Assembly: GCA_015521735.1 (NCBI GenBank)
Contig: WANQ01000003.1
Location: 98,742 to 162,741, forward strand
From: Pyrodictiaceae archaeon
Lineage (GTDB): Archaea; Thermoproteota; Thermoprotei_A; Sulfolobales; WANQ01
DNA: 64,000 nucleotides
Direction of reading: 5' to 3'
The notes below the pieces were generated by a model. That model did no database searches. It worked only from the letters and a program-made list of their open reading frames with translations, and was not told the DNA's origin. Of this stretch, positions 46,563 to 55,310 are shown piece after piece (positions within the stretch are counted from its first letter, which is position 1; every line of letters starts with the position of its first letter). A program made the translations under genes and the position numbers.

Positions 46563-48077
46563 TTGTCTACAATAGAAGTAGAACAACGTCGAATGATTAG
46601 GGAGAAACTGTTAAAGGAAGGAGTAAACCCCTATCCCCACCAGTTGAAATATACGCCTATACCTGTTAAAGAAGTAGTAAGTAATCCTCACGTAGGTTCA
46701 AAGGTTAGTATTGCTGGTAGAGTAGTAGCTATTAGAAGGCATGGAAAACTAGTCTTCGTAGACCTAGTAGATGATGGAGTAAGAATACAATTATTCCTTA
46801 CACCAAGCACTACCGGTGAAGAAGGATTCAAGTGGTTCCTAGACCACGTAGACCTGGGAGACTTCATAAACGTTCACGGAGAACTATTCTATACTAAGAG
46901 GGGGGAGTTGTCTGTAAAAATAGAGGATTACCAGTTAATATCCAAGGCTCTTAGAAGTCCGCCAGTAAAGTACGGGCACCGCATAATAGATCCAGAAGTA
47001 AGGTATCGTAAAAGACACCTCGACATAATGTTGACACCCAAGATTAGACGTATCTTTGAGGTAAGGTTTAAGGCTATAGAGGAGATAAGGAAGTTTATGT
47101 GGAGCCGTGGCTTCATAGAAGTTGAAACCCCGATACTACAACCAGTATATGGTGGAGCAGCTGCAAGGCCATTTAAAACATATGTGTGGGCTTTAGGAGA
47201 GGAATGGTATCTACGTATAAGTCCAGAACTATATCTTAAGAGGTTAATAGTTGCTGGGTTCAACAAGGTATTCGAGATAGGCAAGAACTTCCGTAACGAA
47301 GACATCGATGTCCACCATAACCCAGAGTTTACTATGATGGAAGCTTACCAAGCATACGCAGACTACCATGACATGATGAGGCTTACCGAGGACTTAGTAT
47401 CAACTGTTGCTCAGAAAGTCCTAGGTACAACTAAGGTAACATACCCAGTAGAAGTAGAAGAGGGTAAAGTAGAAGAAGTTGAAATAAACCTTTCCCCACC
47501 ATGGAAGAGGATTAGACTTGTAGACGCCTTGAGAGAATATGCTGGACTAGATCCAGAGAAGCTAAGCGATGACGAGGTAAAGGAGCTTCTAAGGAAATAC
47601 CAGTTAAAGATACCAGGAGGCTATGATAGAGGTAGAGCTATCGTAAAGCTCTTTGACCGCTTAGTTGGTAGAAAACTAGTTCAACCCACATTTGTAATAG
47701 ACTTTCCAGCATCATCATCACCTCTAACAAAACCACATAGAGAAAACCCTGAATACGCTGAAAGATTTGAAGCATACATAGCCGGCTTAGAGCTGGCCAA
47801 CGCCTACACGGAGTTAAATGACCCAGTACTACAGGCAGAGTATTTTAGAATGGAGGAGGAGAGAAAGAAGAAAGGCGATGTAGAAGCACATCCCTATGAC
47901 TGGGATTTCGTTGAAGCACTAGAGTACGGTATGCCTCCTACAGGAGGACTAGGTGTAGGAATAGATAGGTTGATCATGATATTTACGGGGTCAACTTCAA
48001 TAAAAGAAGTAATACTATTCCCTATGATGAAGAGAGGACAAGAACTTGGTGAATCAGGTCAAGGAAAACCTAGGTAG
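46563..48077 (+). CDS. lysS: Lysyl-tRNA synthetase, class II
   Basis: Charges tRNA-Lys. The 504-residue class II enzyme has an OB-fold anticodon-binding domain (about 40-140), motif 1 around IRKFMWSRGFIEVETPIL, motif 2 FEIGKNFRNEDIDVHHNPEFT and motif 3 GGLGVGIDRLIMIFT. Class II is the form found in Crenarchaeota, whereas many euryarchaea use class I. The start is the TTG at 46563. It overlaps the next gene by 32 bases. Confidence 0.96.
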   Translation: MSTIEVEQRRMIREKLLKEGVNPYPHQLKYTPIPVKEVVSNPHVGSKVSIAGRVVAIRRHGKLVFVDLVDDGVRIQLFLTPSTTGEEGFKWFLDHVDLGDFINVHGELFYTKRGELSVKIEDYQLISKALRSPPVKYGHRIIDPEVRYRKRHLDIMLTPKIRRIFEVRFKAIEEIRKFMWSRGFIEVETPILQPVYGGAAARPFKTYVWALGEEWYLRISPELYLKRLIVAGFNKVFEIGKNFRNEDIDVHHNPEFTMMEAYQAYADYHDMMRLTEDLVSTVAQKVLGTTKVTYPVEVEEGKVEEVEINLSPPWKRIRLVDALREYAGLDPEKLSDDEVKELLRKYQLKIPGGYDRGRAIVKLFDRLVGRKLVQPTFVIDFPASSSPLTKPHRENPEYAERFEAYIAGLELANAYTELNDPVLQAEYFRMEEERKKKGDVEAHPYDWDFVEALEYGMPPTGGLGVGIDRLIMIFTGSTSIKEVILFPMMKRGQELGESGQGKPR

Positions 48078-48549
48078 AGTATTTAGGAGAGTAAAGTCGA
48101 ACTCGAAGATATATCTTAGACTACTAATAGACTCTATAGATACAGCTATACGTAAATCAATGCAAGGAGATGTTAGAGGACTAGTAGAGAGTACTTGGAA
48201 CTCCATAGTATACCTAATACAGTACCTAGCATCAAAGCACATAGAAGAACTATATAGGTTAACTCATAACAGGATAGAAGAGTGGCTTAAGGCTAGAGAC
48301 ATAAGCTTACCAGTAGAAGAAATAATAGACACGATAATAGTTCCAAGAAGCCATAGACACCTTAGACCTCGTGCACGAGACTTAGAAAGAATAGTAGGGC
48401 TAGATAACCTGTACGAAACAGTGTTGAGAGCAGAAGCACTATACATTGCAGTAAACGAGGGCTATGAAGATGAGGAAGAGATACAGGCTCTAGCAAGAGA
48501 TGTTTTATCAAGAATACTAGGAATAATTAAAAGCCTAGGAATACTCTGA
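48046..48549 (+). CDS. Hypothetical helical protein
   Basis: A 167-residue all-helical, charged protein (FRRVKSNSKIYLRLLIDSI, IEELYRLTHNRIEEWL). It resembles HEPN or PaREP1-like helical proteins in general pattern but lacks a clear RxxxxH motif; IVPRSHRHLRPRARDL in the middle is basic and might bind nucleic acid. Start TTG 48046 or GTG 48049, both inside the end of the LysRS gene, so expression is coupled to it. It overlaps the next convergent gene by 15 bases. Confidence 0.65.
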   Translation: MVNQVKENLGRVFRRVKSNSKIYLRLLIDSIDTAIRKSMQGDVRGLVESTWNSIVYLIQYLASKHIEELYRLTHNRIEEWLKARDISLPVEEIIDTIIVPRSHRHLRPRARDLERIVGLDNLYETVLRAEALYIAVNEGYEDEEEIQALARDVLSRILGIIKSLGIL

Positions 48550-49047
48550 TAAACTCCTAATAGCACTACATATCTTTAAAGCCACTATCTTAGCTGACTC
48601 TACTACCTCTCTTAACGGCTTAGCTCCTAGCTCTAAGCACCCTACCTGTATACCAAGTAAACATATATCCTTAATTCCCTCATGCACGGCCTTAATGTAC
48701 TTAGCTACAGTACTCAATGGTAAGCTATGCGTAGTTATAGGCTCAACGTCTGCTTCCAAGTTCTCTACATTACATGTGAAGTATAGTTGTCCTGGCTTTA
48801 ATCCTGCTAAAACACCATCAACTACTAGCAGGTTCTCTACATTGTGTTCGAATAGTTTATGGCTACACAATTCTAGTCCTCCTGGACACTCTATGGTTCC
48901 CACTATACCGTTACAGTACTGTTTTATGTAGTTGCATACTAATAGTCCAGCTACGTCATCACATCTAAGCTCTGTTCCTACACATGCTACTACTAGTTTA
49001 CCCTTATTTCTACTAATCCATTCTTCTAGTCTAGTCAATGTATCCAT
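48535..49047 (-). CDS. Hydrogenase maturation protease
   Basis: A 170-residue HycI/HybD-type protease that trims the large subunit of NiFe hydrogenase after nickel insertion. The N-terminal block VACVGTELRCDDVAG is the G-N/T-x-L-x-x-D-D motif, with the metal-sensing acidic D30 or D31. VVDGVLAG and TTHSLPLS carry the second acidic residue and the histidine. The substrate hydrogenase is not in the window. Nickel demand links it loosely to the ECF transporter at 23 kb. ATG start. Confidence 0.87.
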   Translation of the reverse strand: MDTLTRLEEWISRNKGKLVVACVGTELRCDDVAGLLVCNYIKQYCNGIVGTIECPGGLELCSHKLFEHNVENLLVVDGVLAGLKPGQLYFTCNVENLEADVEPITTHSLPLSTVAKYIKAVHEGIKDICLLGIQVGCLELGAKPLREVVESAKIVALKICSAIRSLSEYS

Positions 49048-49171
49048 TACTAGTTCATCCCATATGCTAGGGCATATAGTAAAGGTTATAAACCTGCTTT
49101 TCCTTCCCCCTTAAAGTTAAGTAATGGTAGGTGTAAGTAGTTAGAGTACAATGGTGGGGTAATGGTAGGGT

Positions 49172-50446
49172 ATGAGGTATTTGGTTACAGCTAGGCTAGT
49201 AGCACCAGTACTAGCATATAACGTAGCTATAGGTGTAGGCAATCTTGCAATGACGCTCCGCATAGTAGAGCTAGGTGGTAGTGTTAGTGATGTAGGACTT
49301 GCAGCACTACTATACAACTTATTCTTTGCTCTAACAAGCCCCATATGGCCAGTACTACTTGCTCCACGTATTGGTAGAAGGAAGACTGTTAGCCTAGGAG
49401 CACTACTCACATCCATTGCATTTACCTTGAGTGTACCAGCAAGTCAGCCTTTGCACATAGTGTTGTTGAACATAGTCTACGGTTTAGGTGCATCAATGAT
49501 ACCTCCAGCTTTAACAGTAATATTCATAGAGTTCATTGAAAAACCTAGAGCAAGAGTAATTGGGTTCCTAAACCAAGTTAGTGGTGTAGGGTGGCTCATA
49601 GGACTATTAATTGGCTCCTACCCCATGATAGAGTTAAAGGACCTATTATTCATAGCTTCAGCTATAGGGTTAGTAGCTGCTATTAAATCAGCTCTACTCC
49701 TACCAGAACCACTTGGTATTCTTGAGACTAGGAAGATAGCAGTACTATCACTTATACCGTGGATTAGTGATAGAGCTAGACAACTACCAATAATATTGTT
49801 CCAGTATCCTAGACTTAGTAGACTTGTAGCCCTATTAATGGATGTTTACAAGTCATTGAAGATTAGGCTTAGTAGGACACTCCCACTTCTAAACCTTGGA
49901 ACAATAGTATTGTTTACTAGTATAGGCTTGTTCTTCACAGTAATACCTGTATACCTTAGAAGCTATATGGGTTTAAGTGATAGTAGTGTTTTTGCATTAA
50001 ATGCTATAGCAGCTCTAGTATCAACAGTTGCGTTTACCTATGTGTCTAGGGTAGCTGAAGTAAATGATAAGGTATGGAACATGTTGTTATCTGCTGTAGC
50101 ATTGAGAACACTATTGTTTACAGCACCAGTAACCTATATGGCTATAACCGATATGGATGTAGTAGTTTATGCAAGTTTATCCATGCTCTTCGCCTTATTC
50201 GGTATAACATGGTCTATGATAGCATTATCGCTTAACACGTTAGTTATAAGTTTATCAGAAATAAATAAGCGTGATGAAAGACTAGGACAGTTGAATACCA
50301 TGATAAGTACTGGTATAATACTAGGCTCCATGCTAGCAGGCCTTATCGGCGAACTAGGTTATACTATATCATTCATTGTATCCGGAATACTTGCAGCTAT
50401 AGCTCTAACAATATACTATAAGGCTAAGACAACAATCATAGCCTAA
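49172..50446 (+). CDS. MFS transporter
   Basis: A 424-residue transporter with about 12 membrane segments in two halves joined by a central basic loop near 195-235. The MFS signature after TM2 is GRRKTVSLGALLTS (PRIGRRK). The substrate is unknown; it could export drugs or sugars. Start ATG at 49172, monocistronic. A minus-strand structured RNA lies immediately downstream of its stop. Confidence 0.88.
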   Translation: MRYLVTARLVAPVLAYNVAIGVGNLAMTLRIVELGGSVSDVGLAALLYNLFFALTSPIWPVLLAPRIGRRKTVSLGALLTSIAFTLSVPASQPLHIVLLNIVYGLGASMIPPALTVIFIEFIEKPRARVIGFLNQVSGVGWLIGLLIGSYPMIELKDLLFIASAIGLVAAIKSALLLPEPLGILETRKIAVLSLIPWISDRARQLPIILFQYPRLSRLVALLMDVYKSLKIRLSRTLPLLNLGTIVLFTSIGLFFTVIPVYLRSYMGLSDSSVFALNAIAALVSTVAFTYVSRVAEVNDKVWNMLLSAVALRTLLFTAPVTYMAITDMDVVVYASLSMLFALFGITWSMIALSLNTLVISLSEINKRDERLGQLNTMISTGIILGSMLAGLIGELGYTISFIVSGILAAIALTIYYKAKTTIIA

Positions 50447-50454
50447 GCCTTCTA

Positions 50455-50612
50455 ATAGAGGAGACTCAGCGAAGGGCAGTGATCCACATAGCCTTCTTCG
50501 GTGAGGGAAAGCATCATCACAGCCTAATAGGCGGATCGCTCCCGGCCCGACACCTTCATCGCCTTCTCAACGGCTCCTAGTGTTTTAGCGAGGGGGCTCG
50601 CTCATCTCCTAT
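50455..50612 (-). ncRNA. Structured RNA with several kink-turn motifs, C/D-like guide part
   Basis: This GC-rich, roughly 158-nt island reads best on the minus strand. Terminal arms AGGAGA and UCUCCU pair; next to them GAUGAGCG faces CGCUGAG, a C/D-type kink-turn. Inside are hairpins AGCGAG/CUCGCU, GGGAGC/GCUUUCCC and CGAAG/CUUCG, plus a second GAUGAAGG. Box C GUGAUGA near 50521 is followed by CUUUCCCUCAC, an 11-nt complement of the universal 23S rRNA stretch GUGAGGGAAAG, and CUGA stands near the 3' end. A TATA-like CTTTTAAGTA (50643-50634) is about 26 bases before the 5' end. It does not match RNase P, SRP or 5S RNA. Confidence 0.55.
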
Positions 50613-50633
50613 AACACTTTGCTTGTGTAAGCT

Positions 50634-50643
50634 TACTTAAAAG
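50634..50643 (-). promoter_or_regulatory. TATA-like element of the 50455-50612 RNA
   Basis: CTTTTAAGTA on the minus strand is centred near 50638, placing a start near 50612 at the first base of the terminal stem. Confidence 0.45.
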
Positions 50644-50673
50644 AGTTAACGAGAATGCATTAATGTCCACTAT

Positions 50674-50757
50674 AAGATGTCCCCCGCTTGACCGACCACC
50701 ATCATCTTCATCCCCCGTGTTGGGGTTTCAGGTGGTGTGAGACCAGCGGGGGCTAGT
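50674..50757 (-). ncRNA. Box H/ACA pseudouridylation guide RNA
   Basis: On the minus strand an 8-bp lower stem (CCCCCGCU at 50752-50745, AGCGGGGG at 50688-50681) is followed directly by ACA (50680-50678). The upper stem ACCACC/GGUGGU leads to a kink-turn (CUGA facing UGAUGG) and an apical ACCCC/GGGG stem. The upper stem's base is exactly 14 nt from ACA, the canonical distance. Pocket arms GUCUCAC and CGGUC are complementary to the archaeal 23S sequence GACCG-UC-GUGAGAC, putting the U equivalent to E. coli U2593 in the target position. The structure is seen; the target is inferred from remembered rRNA sequence. Confidence 0.85.
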
Positions 50758-50773
50758 ATCAACATATACTTAT

Positions 50774-50783
50774 AGGCTTATTA
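50774..50783 (-). promoter_or_regulatory. TATA-like element of the H/ACA RNA
   Basis: GGTTAATAAG on the minus strand is centred near 50779, about 26 bases before the lower stem of the guide RNA. CTATAAG slightly downstream is an alternative. Confidence 0.4.
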
Positions 50784-50828
50784 ACCTTTATAGCTTGATA
50801 CAGCGTAGAATATACTAGACATTAGAAC

Positions 50829-51227
50829 TTGGAGATGACATACGCCTTGACTACCAAGCTTTTCTGCGAAGTATTTGTTAGGAAAATCCTACCTGCTATG
50901 AGGGCATTAGTAGCTAAAGTGCTTGTCAGAGACTATGGTTTAACTCAGCTAGAAGCATCAAAGGTTCTAGGAGTAACACAAGCGTCAATAAACTATTATC
51001 TTACAGGTAAACGTGGACAGAAATTGTTGTCAGAACTAGAATCTATTGATGAAATAAATCGTTTAGCTAAAGACATGGCTAAAGAATTAATGGAGGATAA
51101 AGGTGATCCTTCAAGTTATCTATGTAAGCTATGTTTAATGCTTAAACTTGATAGAAAAATGCTTGTAAAAGTACTTAATGCTCTTGGCGAGGAAAGAGTT
51201 AGGGTTAGCTTAGAGGAAGTAGTTTAA
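50829..51227 (+). CDS. XRE-type HTH transcriptional regulator
   Basis: A 132-residue protein with a helix-turn-helix at about 40-62 (LTQLEASKVLGVTQASINYYLTG, shown in part) followed by a helical domain with a CKLC cysteine pair near residue 95. Small archaeal regulators of this shape are widespread; the cysteines might sense metal or redox state. A TATA-like CCTTTATAGC lies at 50786-50795. Start TTG 50829, ATG 50835 or TTG 50847 cannot be decided. Confidence 0.8.
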   Translation: MEMTYALTTKLFCEVFVRKILPAMRALVAKVLVRDYGLTQLEASKVLGVTQASINYYLTGKRGQKLLSELESIDEINRLAKDMAKELMEDKGDPSSYLCKLCLMLKLDRKMLVKVLNALGEERVRVSLEEVV

Positions 51228-51326
51228 GATCAGAATCTTACCTATACAGTTCCAGGTAAAACAACTAAAATACCTTAATGTAGCCTAACTTACCCGGAGT
51301 CGAAGAGTATTAGTGGTGGCTTAGTC

Positions 51327-51881
51327 TTGGACAAACATAAGGTACTTGTACTTGCATCAATACTAGTGCCAATGATACTTGTTACAGTAGCTACAATAAT
51401 ACTTGTTCAAGGAACCTATGAGTACAAGCTACCATTAGCTAAAACTGGAAGGTACACTGAAGATAAGAGCTTAATACATGTAAGAGGACTCATAGACTTA
51501 ACAATATATGTACCAGGCTACAAGAACCCCGTATACAATATTAGGGGTAGGGTAAATACATCAAATACTTCCAGTACTGTAGCAGGCGAGTTAGTTAATC
51601 CTAGAAGTGGTGCAATAGTTGCATCGTTTAGGGGTAGCTATGTATATGTTTCAGCGACAACTTATTCGTCAATATCAATTGCAAGCCTACTATACATTAT
51701 AGGGGTTTTTGCAGGTATAGCTGGTACAGCAATACTAGTATACAAGGGTAAAGACCATGAAGTATACTTAGCACTAATACCATTAATGGCGGCTATAATA
51801 AGCTTTGCACTAGCATTACTCCTCGCTAAGATAACGGGTAGCATATTAGTGTCACCTACAGGAGGTGGAGGTATAGTATAA
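51327..51881 (+). CDS. Membrane protein, start of the DUF4129-type cluster
   Basis: A 184-residue protein with an N-terminal membrane segment (about 7-29), an extracytoplasmic beta-type domain of about 80 residues with Asn-Thr sequons, and two membrane segments near the end (about 118-138 and 147-166). It resembles signal-peptidase-associated or DUF5305-like proteins in layout, but I cannot confirm a family. It precedes the DUF4129 and DUF4350-like genes on the same strand, 75 bases from the first. Confidence 0.6.
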   Translation: MDKHKVLVLASILVPMILVTVATIILVQGTYEYKLPLAKTGRYTEDKSLIHVRGLIDLTIYVPGYKNPVYNIRGRVNTSNTSSTVAGELVNPRSGAIVASFRGSYVYVSATTYSSISIASLLYIIGVFAGIAGTAILVYKGKDHEVYLALIPLMAAIISFALALLLAKITGSILVSPTGGGGIV

Positions 51882-51956
51882 TATAAAACCTTATGAGCCA
51901 CGCCGACTACCTTATACTATACGATAAATAGAGGAGAATGCAAGGTAAGCGCAAAG

Positions 51957-53567
51957 GTGTGGCATCCTAAGAAGACATGGATTAAAAAGATGCTGTACTC
52001 GATTTTTCTATTAATAATCTTAGCGAACACCAACATAGTGGTCTTAGGCTTCCAAAGACATGGAGAAGATATAGGTAGCATACCATTAGTAGTACCAGTT
52101 AAAGACTATATTGAAACACTTAATCAACTAGTAAAACTAGTAGATAAAAACCTTAAGCCAGGTCTGGGGAAACTGAGGATGCTAGCAATAGAGTTCAACG
52201 AGTCCAGTAGAGAAGAAACCATGGAATCCATAATAAACGAAACTATTATTCTACGAGAAATCGTAGCAAATAATACCCCGGTTAAACTAAGCAGGTACGA
52301 TTTCATTAAGCTAGCACTTGTGTTAAGTATTGTAGACTACTATAATGGTACGTTTATACTAGACCCTCTTGTATTCGTGAAGCTAGTTAAAGCATACAAT
52401 AATGCTAGAACACTATACCTAGTAGAAGAAATAGGAAAATTGGATAAGAAGCTTTCAGACCTACTCAAGAAATACATTGAATACATGGAACTAAATAATA
52501 CATCCAAGGCTAACGAGATTTTATCCAAGATACAACGAATAGTTAAGTCCTACGTTGAGAAAGGTAGACTAGACATAATATCCTTAGTCATAGAAATTGT
52601 TGGCCAAGGCTTAGGCGAGTATATTACCGTGGATAGAATAGTTTTTGCAGAATACGTTAACAATACATCAGCTATGCTCAAACGTAGTGGTTACCATGAA
52701 CTAGCAGTTCTACTAGAATCCATAGCTGAGCAATTATATAGGGGATACATTGGCAGTGCTTGGAATAGCATGAGGTTACTTCAAGAAGCAGTACTAAGCC
52801 TTAATATAACTCTTACACCAGAACTAGCACGTAAACTTGCAGTAATACTAGCAGTTGCTAGCATGACATATAAGCAGGTTAGCATAAAGGTTAGTGGAGT
52901 AAGTTCTACTAGTAAGATAGAGTTTATAGCAAGTGTCCTAGCTACAGGAGATATTAATGTTAGGAGGAAAGCACTTGAACTATTATTGCAGGAGAATAGA
53001 AGTAGTAGTAGAAAATTAGGAGTTACAAGCATAGATTTATCATCAACACTTCTGCAACTAACTGGTTTAAGCCAGACAAATTATAACATTTCACTAGGTA
53101 TCCTAAGTCCGCGTTCACTACTTAGTATGGATCGGGTAGAACCAGAAACACAAGCTCAATTAGCATCACCTAACCCTGTAGTAGGATTCATAGTCGTCTT
53201 TGCTACAAGTATGCTATTACTTGGAGTTCTAGCCCTAGGAGTTTCTGAAGCTATGAGTGGCTTAAGAACCCGTGAACTAGTAAGAAATGTCTATACACCA
53301 TATGTGGAATTGAAGGGTGGTATGCGTAGAGTTGTTGAGGAGTACATTAAGGTTTTAAGAATACTTGAAGATAAAGGCTATGGTAGAGAATGGCATGAAA
53401 CTCCTAGAGAACACCTGGAGAGACTCAAGGATATGCCATGTTATAGGTATTTTAAGGATGTAGTAGAAGTGTATGAACTAGTAGTTTACGGTAATCGTAG
53501 AGTAGATGAACCGCTGATACGTAAAGTAGTAGAAGCTTCTAAGAAGGTAGCTCAACTATGCGGCTAG
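51957..53567 (+). CDS. Membrane protein with C-terminal DUF4129 domain
   Basis: A 536-residue protein with a signal-anchor (about 10-32), a long helical extracytoplasmic region with many N-glycosylation sequons, one membrane segment near residues 400-420 and a cytoplasmic tail. The tail segment GREWHETPREHLERL, followed by helices, is the DUF4129 signature. DUF4129 domains occur in MoxR/DUF58/transglutaminase operons. Start GTG at 51957. It overlaps the next gene by 10 bases, so they are coupled. Confidence 0.75.
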   Translation: MWHPKKTWIKKMLYSIFLLIILANTNIVVLGFQRHGEDIGSIPLVVPVKDYIETLNQLVKLVDKNLKPGLGKLRMLAIEFNESSREETMESIINETIILREIVANNTPVKLSRYDFIKLALVLSIVDYYNGTFILDPLVFVKLVKAYNNARTLYLVEEIGKLDKKLSDLLKKYIEYMELNNTSKANEILSKIQRIVKSYVEKGRLDIISLVIEIVGQGLGEYITVDRIVFAEYVNNTSAMLKRSGYHELAVLLESIAEQLYRGYIGSAWNSMRLLQEAVLSLNITLTPELARKLAVILAVASMTYKQVSIKVSGVSSTSKIEFIASVLATGDINVRRKALELLLQENRSSSRKLGVTSIDLSSTLLQLTGLSQTNYNISLGILSPRSLLSMDRVEPETQAQLASPNPVVGFIVVFATSMLLLGVLALGVSEAMSGLRTRELVRNVYTPYVELKGGMRRVVEEYIKVLRILEDKGYGREWHETPREHLERLKDMPCYRYFKDVVEVYELVVYGNRRVDEPLIRKVVEASKKVAQLCG

Positions 53568-54508
53568 CCTACTATCTAGCCATACTACTAGTTATAGGGC
53601 TCATAGCATCACTTTCATCTCCAGGTAAGCTAGTTGAAGTACAATACACAGTACACTATGGTATGCCTTCTATGTACAATGTGGAATGGAATGGAACATC
53701 TATTCTAGCAGAAGCATTAAGTAAGGAGGGGTATCGAGTAGTTGAAGCATACACACGTATAGACCCATTAATTCTAGCTGCAATGTATAATCCTGATAGA
53801 ATAATATATGTTTACATAGCTCCTAGAACACCACTTGGAATAGATGATGTTAGAACCATGGAGTACTTAGAGGAAAACTATAGGGTTAGCCTACTAGTAT
53901 GTGATGAAGCTAACACTTCTAATAGACTATTATCACGGTATGGTTTAAGCGTATCTGGTAGAATAATATATACTAGCTATGGGTCACCTTACCCAATAGC
54001 CTACTTCTCGTTTAACGGGTTTAAGGGATTATACGTACTAAACTATGCTTCAAGTATAGGTTATACAGGTAATGTTGCGGTGATAGCCAGGACTATAGAT
54101 GGTGATATAGTAGGAGTAGTTGCTAAGAAAGACGATGACATGATAGCTGTTATATCCGATAGCTCCCTGTTCATTAACTTAATGATGTCTAAGTCTACTA
54201 TATACATGAACTATACTAAGCTTGCACTAGAACTATTCAACTACTTATCACGTGGTACTCCTCCTAATAAGACACTTGTAATAATTGACTTAACACACTA
54301 TAATCCTCCACCACTTAAGAAGATAGCTGAGATAACTGGGAAATCATATGTAGTTTTACATCCACTTATACTAGTACAATTAGCGTCAACATACATGCTC
54401 TATGTAGAAGAGGTAGCTAAAGGGATAGAAAATATATGGTTGATTATGACTTATGCATTAGCATCGCTAATAGTATTAGTAGTACTATATAATCTCCTTA
54501 GACCTTAA
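53558..54508 (+). CDS. DUF4350-like membrane-anchored protein
   Basis: A 316-residue protein with an N-terminal membrane anchor (about 4-22), an alpha/beta domain that resembles a glutamine-amidotransferase-like DUF4350 fold (NGTSILAEALSKEGYRVVEAY, RIIYVYIAPRTPL, LLVCDEANTSNRLLSRYG, all shown in part) and a C-terminal membrane segment at about 288-312. DUF4350 proteins accompany DUF4129 and MoxR proteins. ATG start within the previous gene. Role unknown. Confidence 0.72.
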   Translation: MRLAYYLAILLVIGLIASLSSPGKLVEVQYTVHYGMPSMYNVEWNGTSILAEALSKEGYRVVEAYTRIDPLILAAMYNPDRIIYVYIAPRTPLGIDDVRTMEYLEENYRVSLLVCDEANTSNRLLSRYGLSVSGRIIYTSYGSPYPIAYFSFNGFKGLYVLNYASSIGYTGNVAVIARTIDGDIVGVVAKKDDDMIAVISDSSLFINLMMSKSTIYMNYTKLALELFNYLSRGTPPNKTLVIIDLTHYNPPPLKKIAEITGKSYVVLHPLILVQLASTYMLYVEEVAKGIENIWLIMTYALASLIVLVVLYNLLRP

Positions 54509-55226
54509 GCTTTCTTAAAGCCTCAAACACTATCCTAGAAGCTTTCTCAACTCTTGGTGCTAGCTCTTTTGCTCCAGCAAAACCACTTGGCTCAACAAGA
54601 CTATCACTTACAATTAGCATAGCAGCTGTTTTGAATCCACGCATAAGTCCTAGAGTGAACAAAATAGCACACTCCATTTCAACACATACTACTCCTCTAC
54701 TACCCCATCTCTTAGCGAAGTCTGGATCCTCTGCATAGAATGCATCACTACTAAATACTGGTCCAAGTCTTACTTTCTCACCTACGTTCTTAGCCTCGTC
54801 TACTAGTAGTCTTGTTAGCTCAAAGTCTGGTACAGCAGCCATACTTCCATCGGGTACGTACATTCCTATACTAGCTCCGCCATGTGGATACGCTGCTCCT
54901 GTAGCTATGATGAAGTCTCCTATCTTAAGCCCCTTAACCATTGCACCACATGTCCCAAGTCTTATCATAGCCTTAGCTCCAAGCATGTATAGTTCTTCGA
55001 ATACTATTGCTGCAGAAGGAGCACCTATACCATGAGTTGCAACTGTTATAGGAGTTCCCTTGTATTCTCCGGTGAATACTAGGAATCCTCTATTCTCGTT
55101 AACTAGCTTAGCATTGTCTAGTAGGCTTGCTAGCTGTTTTACTCTTGCAGGATCTCCTGCAACTACTACTCTTTCAGCTATATCGCCTTTCCTAGCCTTA
55201 ATATGTACTGGTTCATGAAAACCCAT
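54498..55226 (-). CDS. Purine nucleoside/uridine phosphorylase family enzyme
   Basis: A 242-residue PNP_UDP_1 enzyme that splits nucleosides with phosphate. The phosphate-binding RVVVAGDPARV, THGIGAPSAAIVFEEL, RLGTCGAMVKGLKIGD and the nucleoside-site VCVEMECAILF (E-x-E pattern with the Met) are all present, as in hexameric archaeal/bacterial PNP. It is cytoplasmic. It lies on the minus strand between the two parts of the DUF4129/DUF58 gene group, with an 11-base overlap with the DUF4350-like gene. Confidence 0.93.
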   Translation of the reverse strand: MGFHEPVHIKARKGDIAERVVVAGDPARVKQLASLLDNAKLVNENRGFLVFTGEYKGTPITVATHGIGAPSAAIVFEELYMLGAKAMIRLGTCGAMVKGLKIGDFIIATGAAYPHGGASIGMYVPDGSMAAVPDFELTRLLVDEAKNVGEKVRLGPVFSSDAFYAEDPDFAKRWGSRGVVCVEMECAILFTLGLMRGFKTAAMLIVSDSLVEPSGFAGAKELAPRVEKASRIVFEALRKLKV

Positions 55227-55310
55227 CTAGTACACCGGGTCCTAGAGGTGTTGAACATATATGTAAGCTTAACCCTTAATCCATCATAGTGCTAGTACTA
55301 TGGGGTTGGC

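Noticed and set aside
50455..50612. The island considered as RNase P RNA, SRP RNA or 5S rRNA on either strand.
   Set aside because: The universal RNase P motifs, the SRP helix 8 tetraloop motif and the 5S core sequences are all missing.
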